DNA from: Lactarius indigo
Lineage: Eukaryota > Basidiomycota > Agaricomycetes > Russulales > Russulaceae
Direction: 5' to 3'
NCBI GenBank assembly: GCA_025766275.1
Contig: JAFKAC010000010.1
Span: 682,001-746,000, forward strand
DNA length: 64,000 nt
Of the stretch, positions 34,445 through 46,925 are shown piece by piece (the stretch's first letter is position 1; each line of letters begins with the position of its first letter). Below the pieces are notes generated by a model, which saw only the letters and a list, made by a program, of their open reading frames with translations, ran no database searches and was not told the origin of the DNA. Made by a program: the position numbers and the translations under genes.

Positions 34445-34455
34445 TAAGAGTAGAC
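34445..34455 (+). other. Primer-binding site of element E (self-priming type)
   Basis: TAAGAGTAGAC directly after the LTR is the exact complement of GTCTACTCTTA (34269-34279), about 36 nt after TATAAG. The sequence is unrelated to the PBS of families A-C, yet the arrangement is the same. Confidence 0.75.
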
Positions 34456-35309
34456 CATTCCTACTCTGCCGCAGAACGAGGTGATAACACATTCCCAGCC
34501 CCAGACCAGTCAACATCGATAGTCCTAAGGAAGGGACATGAATCACAGTGGCACACAAACAGAACTATGGGTGTGTCGAACCATTACCAACAGATAAAGA
34601 CCCAACAGTAAAACGACTTGTTATTCAGCGAACAGTTCACAATCTCCAAGACATCGTAACAGGGGGAATTGACTGGATACAGGGACGAGGTTATATCGTA
34701 CAACATGACCCTAGTCCTGCACTCGATGTTGAATATTCAGAGGAAGAAAACTCCTGGTATGAAGTTTATTACGAAGCGACTGGCTGGTACACATATATGA
34801 ATGCACGCGTCAACGGTCCACATCTTTGGGGACTAAAGGTATGGTCAAACACCCAGCCGACACCCGCATACAACTGGATCAAACATAAATGCCTACTTGT
34901 CAAATGAAAAGGAAAACGAAGCTCACCTCAACCAGCACCCATACCAGTCACCACACTCGTAACAGTCTCACCAAGTGTACCTATGGCCAGCGGAAGCAGA
35001 AGCAGCAACGCATTGGGGGCCTTGAGCGGAATGTCTACAATGGGCCCACTGCAGGGAGCCACACCTGTGTTCTTTGACGGGAACAGAGCACGAAGTCAAC
35101 AATTTTTACATGAGTTCAACCAATTTTGACGTGTAAATTGAACTAACGAACGCATGATTAGCCCGTACCAATGCATAGCTCTGGCACTCACCTTAATACG
35201 GGGGCCAGTGGTTGAGAAGTGGAACCAAAGCCAGGACAGGAAACTAGAAGCAAAGGTCAATGATCCCTCTCACCCCGTAGCTGAAACCAACGAGTCGCTG
35301 TGGAATGAC

Positions 35310-35925
35310 TGATGAACAGCACACATGGAGGACATACTCACAGAGGGACAAAGTGTTCTGTGGTGAGATATGAGGAGTGGCTGGAAGCAGCAAACAGGAA
35401 GTCAAGCAGTGGAAGCAGGAAGTGTCTGGCACACAGCAGTGAGAGAACTGATAATGGTATTACAGAGGAGAGGACATACCTGGCACACAGCAGTGAGAGA
35501 ACTGATGTGGACCAGGGTGTACAAGCAGTCTACTTATACTGTATAGAGGTGTGACACTAGTACAAGGGAAGTAACTACAGGTCACAGAATACAAGGAGTG
35601 CATTGTTCTACAACAAGACAAAGGAGTGTGCATATGGAGAACAAGGCGTATAGAACAAGAAGAGCCCAGACCAAGATGATATCATAATGACATCACAATA
35701 AAGATATAGATGAAGAAGGAACAAAGGCGTAGTACAATGACAAGTCCAGAGGAGTCTACATGATGTCATAGTACATGATGTCATAGGTGACGCAATGATA
35801 AGTAATAGATTGTACAGATCAAAACAGTATCTAATCTACAAGTCCTGTATATCTAATCTAAAGCAGTCCATGCTGCAAGTCCGGTCTGTACGAGCCGCTA
35901 AGTGCGCAAGGGTCACTTATCAACA
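35310..35925 (-). repeat. Solo LTR D4 (family D, 616 bp) in element E gag
   Basis: It begins TGATGAACAGCAC and ends CACTTATCAACA. The duplication ATGAC is exact at 35305-35309 and 35926-35930. LTR plus duplication is 621 bp, so the Gag frame (SLWND to FMTDF) is kept in phase. Confidence 0.95.
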
Positions 35926-38900
35926 ATGACTTCATGACAGATTTTCAACAAGCATGGACAGATACACTCAGTCAACAAAACGTGTATGCAAAGTTAACCA
36001 CACTCACCATGAAAGGGGATAATATTGACAACTACATTGTGACATTCGAACAACTGGCCAAGGCCGCAGATTGGGACCTAATGGCCAAGGGAGCCGTGGA
36101 TCTGTTCCGTCAAGGATTGAGGAAGGGACTCTTGGTTTCTTGCTTCAAATGTACGAAAATGCCCATAACGATGGACGATTGGAAAGAAGCTACGTGCAAA
36201 GAAGTCCAACGGTACCACATGATCACTAATTGCATAGCATCCATCGGAAAAACAACCCCGATACCCGTGCAACAGTCTAGACCAAAACCAATCAGCAAAA
36301 ACAACCAAATCGTACCCATGGAAGTGGACGTGGTTCAAACGTATGTTCCACGAACTTGTACACCCCAAGAACTTGCGGAAATGGACCACTGTCGCAAAGA
36401 GGGCCTATGCTTCAGATGTAAGAAGACGGGCCACTTGTCTCGCGACTGTCCAAATAAGCAACCACCCGCTCGCATCAATGAAGTTACAACAAAACCATCA
36501 CCCCCGAGCAAAGTAAAAGAGGAACTTACTACTGATCGATTGATGACTGGTATACTGGGATTATCTATCAGTCAACGGAAAGATATGATCTCACAACTGT
36601 TAATGGAAGCTAGCCTAGATGAGGACGACAAAGTTGAAGAGTCAAGTATCAACACGATCCATAGTACTTCGGACGATACACTTACCCTTCAGATCTTGAT
36701 GGAAGGAACCCCACATACCATTCCCGTACTAATTGACTCTGGCACATCCGACAATTTCATAGATGACGAATGTATCCACAAATTTGCTCTTCAAACAATA
36801 GACATCAAACAAAGACTTGTCTATAATGTCAATGGAACACTCAACAAACAGGGAAGTATTAAAAAGGCCTGCTCAGCAACGATCAGCTGGGGAAAAAGAC
36901 AGTACCACACACTGTTGTATGTCACACACCTCGGATGACCTCACATCATATTCGGTCATCCGTGGTTCTGAGAAACTGATCCCAAAATCGATTGGGTCAA
37001 CAACCGCCTTGAAGGAACAGAGCAACGTATAAAAATCGACCAGGTCGCGACAATCGATACAATAGCTCAGCAAATGGCAGAATGACAAACAAAAACAAAC
37101 AACAAACTCCCTGAACATTACCAACAATGGGCCGCGGTCTTTCAGAAGAAGCCGCAATGTGCTTTCCACCAGAAAGAGAAGACGACCACATGATCACACT
37201 TTTGCCCGATGCTCCACCAACTCTAAAGTGTAAAATCTATCCCTTAAACACAAAAGAACTAAATCACCTGGACAAGTTCCTAAACAAACATCTAAACAAA
37301 GGGTACATTCGTGAATCAAAATCACCCTATACATCATCATTTTTCTTCCTAAAAAAGAAAGACAGAAAGTTATGACCGGTCCAGGATTACAAACCACTAA
37401 ACCAGATCACATTGAAAGATACCTATCCGATCCTGTTGATCTCTAATCTTCTCGATCAACTCGCTGACAAAACACTGTTTACCAAATTCGACATACAATG
37501 GGGCTATAACAATATTTGCATCAAAGACGGTGACCAGTGGAAGGCCGTGTTCAAAACACCTCGTGGACTATTCGAACCCATGGTTATGTATTTTGGCTTG
37601 ACTAATTCACCCACCACCTTTGTCCGGGCAATGAATCACATCTTCCACTCGTTACTTCAATGATACCCCACCGAATTGTTCATTTACATGGACGATATTC
37701 TAATCGCCACGGTTACAGACTATCACTGTCATCGATTAATCGTCAGGCAAGTACTCCAGATTCTAATGGACAAGAGCTACTTCCTAAAATTGTCAAAATG
37801 TGCCTTCGAATGCACCAAAATCAATTACCTAGGCATGACAATCGCTAATAAAACTATACAGATGGGTAGCAATAAAGTATCAGGATTGCGCGATTGGCCA
37901 CGAACGTTAACATCTGTCAAACAAGTACGTAGCACGCTTGGCGTCCTTGGGTACCAATGACCATTCATACCCCACTATGCTGATATTGCACATCCCCTGA
38001 CGAACCTACTCAAAAAAGATGTCCCATTTCTCTGGACTAATGACTGTACTCACGCCCTCGACACTCTAGTTTCCATTGCTTGCTTGCGCCCTGCACTATG
38101 TCAACTGGACCCCGCTGTACCATACCAACTGCAGACCAATGCCTCCCTATATGCCATTGGTGCCATACTCACTCAGCCCGACAGTCGCCAGAAACACCAG
38201 GTCGTGGGCTACTTTTCCCAGTCTCTCTTGGCTGCCGAACGGAACTACGATGTCTATGATCGTGAACTTCTCGCGCTCGTCCACAGTCTGGAACACTGGC
38301 GGCATTTGCTTGTCACCGCCTCTCATCCCATCACCATCCTTGTTGACCACCAGAACCTTCTCCATTACCGTTCTCCTCAACATATTAACCGATGTGTTGC
38401 ACATTTGGTCAACATCCTCGCTGATTACAACATTGTGCTCAAACACGTACTCAAACACGTACGGGGACCCACTCTGCATGACAATGCCCTCTCTCGACAC
38501 CCTGCACTTGTTCCTGACGGCACCGACAACTTGGCAGTCACTGTTCTCCCACCCTCCTTCTTTATCAATTTTACCCACACCACTACTTTAGATGATCAAT
38601 GTCATGCTGCCCAACTTGCACGACCAAACCTTTTTCCTAACGCACGCCCTCCTCTGCAATGCAACTCCTCTGGCCTCTGGTTTCACCGCAACCGACTAGT
38701 GATCGTGGACGACCCCTCCCTGAGGAGGGGGGTAATTCGGTCGTTCCACAACCTCACCACCGCAGGCCACCCCGGACAATCCAACACACTGTCGGCAATC
38801 AACAAACACTACTGGTGGCCTAATATGACAGACCACGTCACCGATTATGTACAAGGATGCGTTGTCTGCCAAGCTAACAAAAACTTAACAACTCGACCCC

Positions 38901-41134
38901 AAGTACCGATAAGCCCAATCTTTCCAGATAACTCCCTACCATTCCAGACAATTGCCCTCGATTTCATTACTAAACTCCCCAAATCCCAAGGATTCGATTC
39001 AATCCTAACCATCACCAATCAGGGATGTTCAAAGGCCAACATCTTCATACCTTGGAAAGAAAAACATGGCACTGAAGAAGTCACGCAGTCATACGTCCGA
39101 CATGTATTACCTCATTACGGCTTGCCAAACAAAGTCATCTCGGACCGCAATCCCCGGTTCATGGCCACGCTCACTAGGGCCCTTTGTTCAGCCCTAAACA
39201 TTCAACAAAACATCAGTACAGCATACCATCCACGCACCAACGGGCAATTGGAAAGGACAAATCAAAAACTGGAACAGTATCTAAGGATGTACACTAACTA
39301 CCAACAGGATAATTGGGCACCAATGCTCCCCATTGCCCAATACGCGCTGAATGCGTGGTCATCAGATACCACACAGAAATCCCCGTTCGAGTTACTCCTG
39401 GGCTTTGTCCCATCTGTTCATCAACCAAAGAACTCCACTAACTCCCCAATGGCTGACAAACGCCTCGCAGCTTTAACTAAAGCACGAACAGACGCACAAA
39501 CTGCGATGAAGAACACCCAGTTGAAATGGATAGTCAGATCGCCACGATATCAACCCTATTGATTGGGCGATAAAGTGTGGCTAGATGCCACAAATCTGAA
39601 GACTACCCACCCGTCGACAAAATTAGCACCAAAACGGTATGGACCGCTAATCGTAACACAGAAGGTTTCGGAAACAGCCTATTGACTTCAACTACTGGAA
39701 AAATGGAAGATCCACAATGTATTTCACGCCACTCTTCTAACCCCCTATTGCGAAACCAAGACAAACGGAGGAAAGGAAGAACACCCGCTCCCGGAATTAG
39801 TGAATGGGGAGTTGGAGTGGGAAGTAGAAGACATCCTTGATCATCACCTGACGGGCAGACAAAGAACACCACAATATTTGATACAATGGAAAGGTTTTTC
39901 CGCAGCACACGATAGCTGGGAACCCGTCTCTAACATAAATGCTCCCAAGCTTATCCAGCAGTATAAAGCTCAGAAAGACGCAACGATTAACTACATCAGT
40001 ACCAACCTCATCATGCAGCACCATCCCCCTCAATTCCCAATCATAGCCGCTTGAGACCTCCCAGACGACGTCAATCGACGTATCGACTGAGAGGTAAATG
40101 AATGGGTGAGAGTGGGACCATCTTACAACGCTCTGCTGAACTCACCATGTTCACGTGAAGACATGTGGGGACTTAGCACGCATATCGGTGACGACGGCTA
40201 TCACTATCACCACTCACAGGCCAAACAATGACAGCAGCAACGTCTGCAGCGGGAAACGCTGGAGGAACTCACAAAACAGAATGAACAGTGACAGCCCCAC
40301 CCGTTGCCGGCACGACCAGTTGATGACCTCTCGCCACCAGTCAGCGACTGGCAGAAAGTATTACCTGAGCACCCTTATCAGGTCGAAATACCATGGTCTG
40401 ATGGGGAATGCAGAAATGCAGCCTATTTACAGTTTGTCATCAATCCGCATGGTCAGCCCATTACCATCGCCACAGAGGGATGTGGTAAACCCTATTACTA
40501 CAACAAACTGACAGCACGACCACATCCTGACATACAACCACGTATTCTGGAGAAAGAATTCATTGTCATCTTTCGCCCCGAACACCCGGCCCACACCAAT
40601 ATCGACAAAGCACTAGCACGACTCGCCGACCCCAGTCTAAGTGCTGACGTCCATCGACTCAGAGAATCGGTTCAACAACAACAAATACTTTCGCAACACC
40701 TGCAAGAAGCTGAATACAGTATGGTAGATTGGGCAGCAAACACTGCTGCTATCGATACCTGTATTCTGGAAGCCTGTGCAGTGACACGACTAACACCATT
40801 CCTTCCGAAACCCATGCCCACAGCTCTATCTTCTGTATTCATGCACAACGGGGTCTCCGACCCACGACTTTGCCATCACTGCACTGTAATAATGGCCAAA
40901 CAAATTCTCCCTATACCTCCCCGAATTCTGCCATGCACATTCACCGAGGCCGTTACCGCTAACCCCAGACGTCTTACTTATCCCCAGTTACATGATGAAT
41001 TGCCATGATCAGTCTCACCCAAATTACACGAAGCTGGCGAGATACGCGAATCACCTACCAACACTACAAGTACCAAGTGCGACCCGACACCCGATCAACA
41101 GGCGTCTGTTCACAAACGAGATGGACTCCCCACC

Positions 41135-41176
41135 TGTACGTGGTGCGATTCGACCGAGCATCTCATGTTCGAATGC
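41135..41176 (+). other. Second CCHC zinc knuckle at the C-terminus of element E Pol
   Basis: In the Pol frame, after one TGA at 41006, the sequence reads CTWCDSTEHLMFEC, an exact CX2CX4HX4C. More Cys and His follow (NCLQRCVCH, then HTNTYC). It lies about 390 codons after the chromodomain. See the Gag-Pol entry. Confidence 0.75.
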
Positions 41177-41430
41177 AAGACCCCACACACGAACTGCCTC
41201 CAACGATGTGTATGCCACGTATCCCCCACCGTTAGCCACACCAACACCTACTGCGCATGGCTTGCAGTACTAGGACGCGCGGTCGATCACGAACGCAGCA
41301 CTCAAACAACCACACAACTCTGCACACAACACCGCAGAGAACCGTATCAACGACCCCAGCACTATATCTTCCAACACGACTACGATTTCACACACACCAC
41401 CAGTAGCACAAGTCGAGGCGACTCGACCTA

Positions 41431-41442
41431 GTAGGGGGGCTA
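41431..41442 (+). other. Polypurine tract of element E
   Basis: GTAGGGGGGCTA directly before the 3' LTR, overlapping the terminal TAG of Pol. Confidence 0.7.
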
Positions 41443-41852
41443 TGTCACGGTCATGTGACATCGTGACAAAAGTGTCACACAACGCGGTCAATAGAAAAGA
41501 TGAGTCCCTGAAAGTTTTACAGAAGTCCCGGTATCGCAATGAGCACGCCTTATGGTGCCATTGACACGTAGTATGCAATGTGTCAGCCTGGGTGACATGG
41601 CTTATCAGAAAACAGTCCGAAAATAACCAGTTTGTACAAGTATAAGAAGTAGTACAGAGAGTAGCACGGATCCCTTGTCTACTCTTAGTTCTTGAATACT
41701 GAGTACCATCCAGCCTTTCTCCTCTCGCTTGTGAACTCCCTGAGTGACACAAGAACCCCCGAATCTTGACTTGCTTCAAGGAAGTAAGTCTCAACTCTAC
41801 CTGTGTTGAGTTTGGCTCTGCGAAACCCATACGGTCCCTTGGAACTGTAACA
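41443..41852 (+). repeat. 3' LTR of element E (410 bp)
   Basis: Same ends and length as the 5' LTR. Twelve of about fifteen differences are CG in one copy and TG or CA in the other; the rest include one transversion (GTATTAC versus GTAGTAC). Confidence 0.95.
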
Positions 41853-41857
41853 CTGAA

Positions 41858-44800
41858 ACTATTCCAAGAACGAAGGGGTCTCTGGCCTTGATGATTTGTA
41901 TGTGTGAAGCCTGTAATGTAAGTCCGTTGGGGAGATGGACTGGGAATGGAATGTAATTGGGTCATCCATTGACCCAGAACCCCTCAGGGATGATGATACT
42001 GAGGGTGCTGTCATCTGCTCTAAGTGGCGTACAATGAGCAGCGTGGGGCACTGTGATGTATCCTTGGTGCATAGGCATTCCATCTGTGTCAACAAGATAG
42101 GGAGTACACTCTGGGGCTCCAGGGTACTGTTCATAGTCAAGGAATGTGTGTTGTGAGGGGTAGTAATCCTCATAGTGGATGTCATGCTCAGCTTGGTCCA
42201 ATACTCCTTCCGCTCCTTCACCATCTTGTGCTGTGAGGCAGCAATATGCAATTGCTCTGCCTGCCACCTCCACACTGTCTCCTTCCACTCCCATTTGTAA
42301 TTCTTCATCGCGTCGGGTCCCTTCAGGGCTCATGAGAGCCGCTTGAATTTGGAAGAGCTTGTCTTCTGTGATGGTGTGAGTCGTGGCTCCAGTGTCAGGG
42401 TCAACAATATTGTACAATGGCTGAGGTGCTGGTTGAATTGGCATAGGGTTGTCAGAGACCAGTCCCATCATGGGCATAGGAAATCTTTGCAATGCCTCGG
42501 ACAGGTCTGCTGTGCTATCTTGGTGCTGTCTGTAGCTGCAGCTCTTCTGTGGGTTGGTTGGCATTGGATCTTTCAGCAAGGACTTGTTGTCGAGCTTGTT
42601 GATGAGCTCGTTGTTGTTTGGTGGTAGCCAGAACAATGATGCTGGGGGAGATGAGAGGGGCGATGATGGTTTCAAGGAGATTGAGGTGGTCATTGTGAGG
42701 GATAGAAGGCATAGGAGAAGATGGGGACTTATCACGTTGAAAGGTGGTCCTTATATGTGTTTCTTGATTGGGGTTCGAACTTTTGAATTCCTGAATGGCT
42801 TTGTCAGCAAAGATGTCATCTTTATCGACCCACTGATTGTCTGAGTCAGGATAACCCTTCCATTTCACAAGGTATTGCAACCGACATCTTCTGCCAAATC
42901 ACCAAGAGTCTAGAATCTTCTCAACTTCATATTCTTCTTCATTATTGACCAAATCAGGTGGTGGGCACTGGTAGTTTGGTCCGTGCATGGGTGTTTTACA
43001 ATAAGGCATGAGAAGATCTATGTGGAACACGTTGTGGATGCTCCACTGTGTGGGAAGTTTGAGACGATAGTTGACAGGGGACATCACCTGGGTGATCTTA
43101 AAGGGTCCATGGCGCTTAGCAGCTAATTTTGTGGTTGGTTGGTGTGTGCATAGGTGGCATCCTTCAAGCCACATGAGGTCACCTTCTTTGAATTTAGGCG
43201 GATCTTTGTGCTTGACCCATGACTTCTGCACTCAGAACATGCAGGAGAAGGCACACTGTCATGCCTGCTTGAATTGGTCTAGCTGTAGCAAGACTTGTGG
43301 GATAGGAGATGGTCTATCAATCCAATCAGCACGGGATTGAATCCTGATAAGAGGAAGAAGGGTGACTCTCATGTAGTTTCATTGGGCCAATTATTGTGCA
43401 TGAATTCTGCCATAGGCAGATAATGAACCCAGTCATCTTGTCTGTTATGATCCAATGCTTCAGACCTCAGTCACAGTATGTTTCTACCTTGCTTTTCCCC
43501 TTTGGTACTATACCTTTGTTACCAAAGGAGCTACTGCTACTAGTGGCACTGTTCCCTTGTTCCAAATATCTTCTTGTCCCATTTGGTCTCTGTGATATTG
43601 TGTGGACTTGTGTTCATGTTGTTTGGAACCTCATCCTATATAAACCTGTACCATAGACTGTAAGAAGCCAGACTTGGCTTCATTTGCAATCTAGCAACCT
43701 TGCCTTTGTACTTTGGTGTGACCTCACTCTATTCCCCTCTTCTTGTGCATCCCCTACCTCAGTCCCTAATCAGGACACTTCAAAGTCTTTGCAGTTGAAC
43801 TATATCAACACATCACACCTGTTATACTCTGTGGACTAGCAAGATCAAGTGTAGAGAAGTGTTAGACACTTTGGACAAGGAGTCCTACATTACAGAGTAG
43901 TGCCGCACATTGTGCCACACTTTTGTCACTTGTATTTCATAGCAATAAGACAACAGATGTCTTCACTTGATACTTGTGTGACTTAGAACCTCTAGAACCC
44001 ATGCCCCTGCTTGGGCATAACATTGTCACTTGTTTACCCAGAAGCAGAGATACTGTTCAAGCCATTGGTTTGTTCTCTCCAATTGGCCATCTGTGTGGGG
44101 ATGATACACCGTTGAGATATTTTGGCTGATGCCATGAATTTTGCATATCTCCTGCATGAACTTGGACACAAAGCAGGGATCTCGGTCACTGATAATGCAC
44201 AAGGGGAGTCTGAACTGGGGAAATACATGAGAAACATACAAAGCAGCCATGCCTTCAGCTGTTATCTCTTCATTGCACAGGATGAAGATGGTGGCTTTGG
44301 TACAGTCATGATCAGTTATCATTAAGATAGAATCATAGCCATGTGAGATGGGGAGTTTGGTGATGAAGTCCACTGTGATGATCTCAAACAGCAGGGCTTC
44401 TGGTTTGGGGTAGATGGGTTGTAATGGTGCTCTAATGGGGTGGAGGTTGACTTTGTGTCATTGGCACTCTGCACAGCCTTTGACATAATCTGTAACATTG
44501 TTCTTCATCTGTGGCCACCAATAGCTTCATTCTGTGAGTGTGAGGGTGTGTTTGATTCCTGGATGACCATGAACAGGGGAATTGTGATGTGCAGCAATGA
44601 TGGTACTCTTGTCGTGAATACCACCAGTAACCACACAGTGTCTGTCTTTGTACCATGTTCCTTCAATGTCTTTTAGTTTGTGAGCATTGACCCAAGGTTT
44701 TAACTTAGCTAGATCCTGTTCATAGATGGGGTGTTCAGGTGTCATCTCAGTTGGCAAAATCTCTGGCCTCCAGTGTAGATGTTGTGGTTTGTCCAGGGTG

Positions 44801-46925
44801 GTTGTGTGTACAAAACACTTTTGGGCAACATGGTTATTCCTTCATTGTCACTTTCTCCTTGGTTGTAATTGGGCCTTAGTGATAGTGCATCGGCGCATCC
44901 ATTGGATGTTCCTTTGATGTGGTGAATCTCAAAGTTGTATTCTGAAAGCTGGAGTACTTCCCCAGCGACACACCTACTGATCTTTTGTGGCAACTTCCAG
45001 TATTGTAGGTTCAGATGGTTGGAGAAAACTTTGATTTTGTGAGGGGATCCCGCCAGAAGAGGTCTCCAATGACGAAAAGCCTTGACAATTGCCAGGAGTT
45101 CAAGATTGTAGATGTTGTAGTTTCATTCTGCTTCGTTAAGAGTGGAGGAGTAGTAACCAATGGGATGCTGTTTGCCATCTGCTTTTCGTTGTAGAAGTAC
45201 TGCACCCGTTGTGAACCCCGATGCATTGACCTCTAGTTTGAATTGTTGTGTTAGGTCTGGGTGAGTGAGTACCAGTTCACTGGTTACGAGGTGTTTGAGG
45301 TCTTGAAAGGCTTGTTCTTCATCTTTTCCCCAGTGCCATTTGATGCCTTTACACGTTAGTTTGTTGAGTGGACATGCTTTAGTGGCAAAGCTATGGATGA
45401 AGGGTTGGTAAAAATTGCAAAAGCCAAGGAAAGAGCGGACGTCCTTAACTTTGGTTGGCATAGGCCAGTCCTTAATGCCCAAAATTTTGACAGGGTCCAT
45501 TCATGTCATGCCCTTTTCAAGGATTACCCCCAGGTAATCCATGTGTGGAGAGTGAAAGAGGCATTTCTCCAACTTGTAGTATAGGTCGTGTTCTGCAGAT
45601 ACACAGAGCATGTCTTTTACTGCTTCAATGTGATCGGTCAGTAAGTGTTCAATCCCAGTAGTGATGCCAATGTCGTCCATGTAAACCTGTATGACCATTC
45701 TGCGTGCTTCATGTTTGGCAATGATGTCCTGGAAGATGAAATTCATCATAGTCTGAAATGTTGCCAGAGAATTAGTCAAGCTGAAGAACACCACCATTGG
45801 TTCAAATAGTCCATAGTGTGTTTTAAACGCTGCCTTTTCCTTGTCCCCCTCTTTGATGCGTACGTTGTTATATCCCCATCTAATGTCGAGCTTGGTATAG
45901 ATGTGAGCATTGCTGAGGTCTGTGATGAGATCAGATATGAGAGGAAGGGGATATTGGTTGTGTATAGTGACTGTGTTGATTTTTCTGTAGTCCTGTATTG
46001 GGTGTAGTTTTCTGTCCTTCTTTTCGATGAAGAAGAAGGAGGATGTGTACAGGGACTTAGAGGGTCTTATATACCCTTTCTTTAGCTGTTTGTTAATCCA
46101 TTCACGCAAATTTTTGTCTTCTTCTTGGGTCATGGGGTATATTTTACAATCTATGGCATCTGCTGTGCCAGGCTTGAACTCGATTGCATGATCCCAGGGC
46201 CTGCTGGGAGGGAACCTGTCCGACACTTCTTCATTGAAGAGACGTTCAAACTCTCGGTATTCTGGGGGTAACTCAGCTTTGGTAGTGTATAGTTGGGCTG
46301 CAATGGCAAGATCAGTAGCAGTTGCCCTGATCTGGCATTCTTCTTCAAATTGTTGCCATTCCTTGTTAGTGATGGTGCAGGAGTGTATGACTTCATAGTC
46401 TTCGTCTTGTACAGAGGATACCGCTACTACTGGCTCAATGTGTTCAATACGGGGGTTGATGGACTGGATAACAATGGGAAGCATGTCTTTGTGTATGGCT
46501 GCTTGTGACCACTTAATATGGGGGTCATATATTGCAAGCCAGGGATATCTGAGAACAATGTCTTTGTTGCCAATGTCGGTGATGAGGAAGCGTATTTCCT
46601 TATTGATTCCTTCAGTTTGAACATCAACATCAATGTAGTGAGTGATACACCCCAATTTATTTTCTGTGTTGTTGATGTTCCATATTTTCTTTGGGATGTC
46701 AAGTTGTTTTGTCCCAAATCCCATCCTTTTGACAAAGGAGGGTCTCATGAAGCAGTGAGTTGCTCCTGAGTCTACTAATGCACATATGTCGGCCATTGCA
46801 TAACTGGTGCAAATCAATACTGGAACTCTCATAGAACAATAGCAAGTCATGATTACACTGTTACAATTGACTGCCCTCACCCAGGCCAATGGGTCCAGGC
46901 ATCCTGAAAACCCTCCTTTTTCCAC
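41858..46925 (-). pseudogene. pol: Element F pol, main part
   Basis: Protease VDSGATHCF (about 46770). RT with YMDD (about 45690), TGA at 45501 where other copies read Arg (KGMT-MDPVK), RNase H (KLEVNASGFTTG, GYYSSTLNEAE). Integrase blocks PVHGHPGIKHT, MDFITKLPIS, ISDRDPCF and DGQLERTNQW, split by J2 at 43443-44022. Chromodomain near 42790-42940 (YLVKWKGYPDSDNQW). Extension from about 42780 to 41858 (YYPSQHTFLDYE, PHAAHCTPLRAD, VIIPEGFWVNG type), cut by E. Several frame changes and stops. CpG is nearly absent. Confidence 0.88.
43443..44022 (+). repeat. Solo LTR J2 (family J, 580 bp)
   Basis: It begins TGTTATGATCCAATG and ends TTGGGCATAACA. The duplication TTGTC is exact at 43438-43442 and 44023-44027. 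It interrupts the integrase of element F between CFWVNK and its continuation. Confidence 0.95.

Larger units (their letters stand above)
34548..41431 (+). pseudogene. gag-pol: Element E fused gag-pol with pre-Gag domain and C-terminal zinc knuckle
   Basis: Pre-Gag region 34548-34907 (GRGYIVQHDPSPALDVEYS, YEATGWYTYM); Gag from ATG 34983; knuckle CFRCKKTGHLSRDC near 36407-36450; protease VLIDSGTSDNF in the same frame; RT with YMDD (about 37686); RNase H; integrase (VQGCVVCQANK zinc site, ALDFITKLPKSQ, VISDRNPRF, GQLERTNQ). The chromodomain follows (EWEVEDILDHHLTGRQ, YLIQWKGFSAAHDSW, about 39815-39950). Then comes a long extension with GKPYYYNKLTARPHPD and a second CCHC knuckle at 41135-41176. 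I read 16 internal TGA codons and no TAA or TAG before the end, plus one 1-nt loss near 37140. Two integrase motifs read TN where TD is usual, fitting CG-to-CA. Confidence 0.92.
34035..41852 (+). mobile_element. Element E: Ty3/gypsy chromovirus of a third family
   Basis: LTRs of 410 bp lie at 34035-34444 and 41443-41852. Flanking duplication is CTGGA (34030-34034) and CTGAA (41853-41857), one transition apart. Gag and Pol lie in one frame, unlike families A-C. Solo LTR D4 lies in gag. The LTRs differ at about 15 of 410 positions, 12 of them at CpG. It is inserted in the Pol extension of F, between VLGIV and PGSPYIYG. Confidence 0.95.

Noticed and set aside
36838..37090. A separate small gene on the minus strand (36873-37169) opposite element E protease
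   Set aside because: Antisense to the protease-RT linker; no motif.
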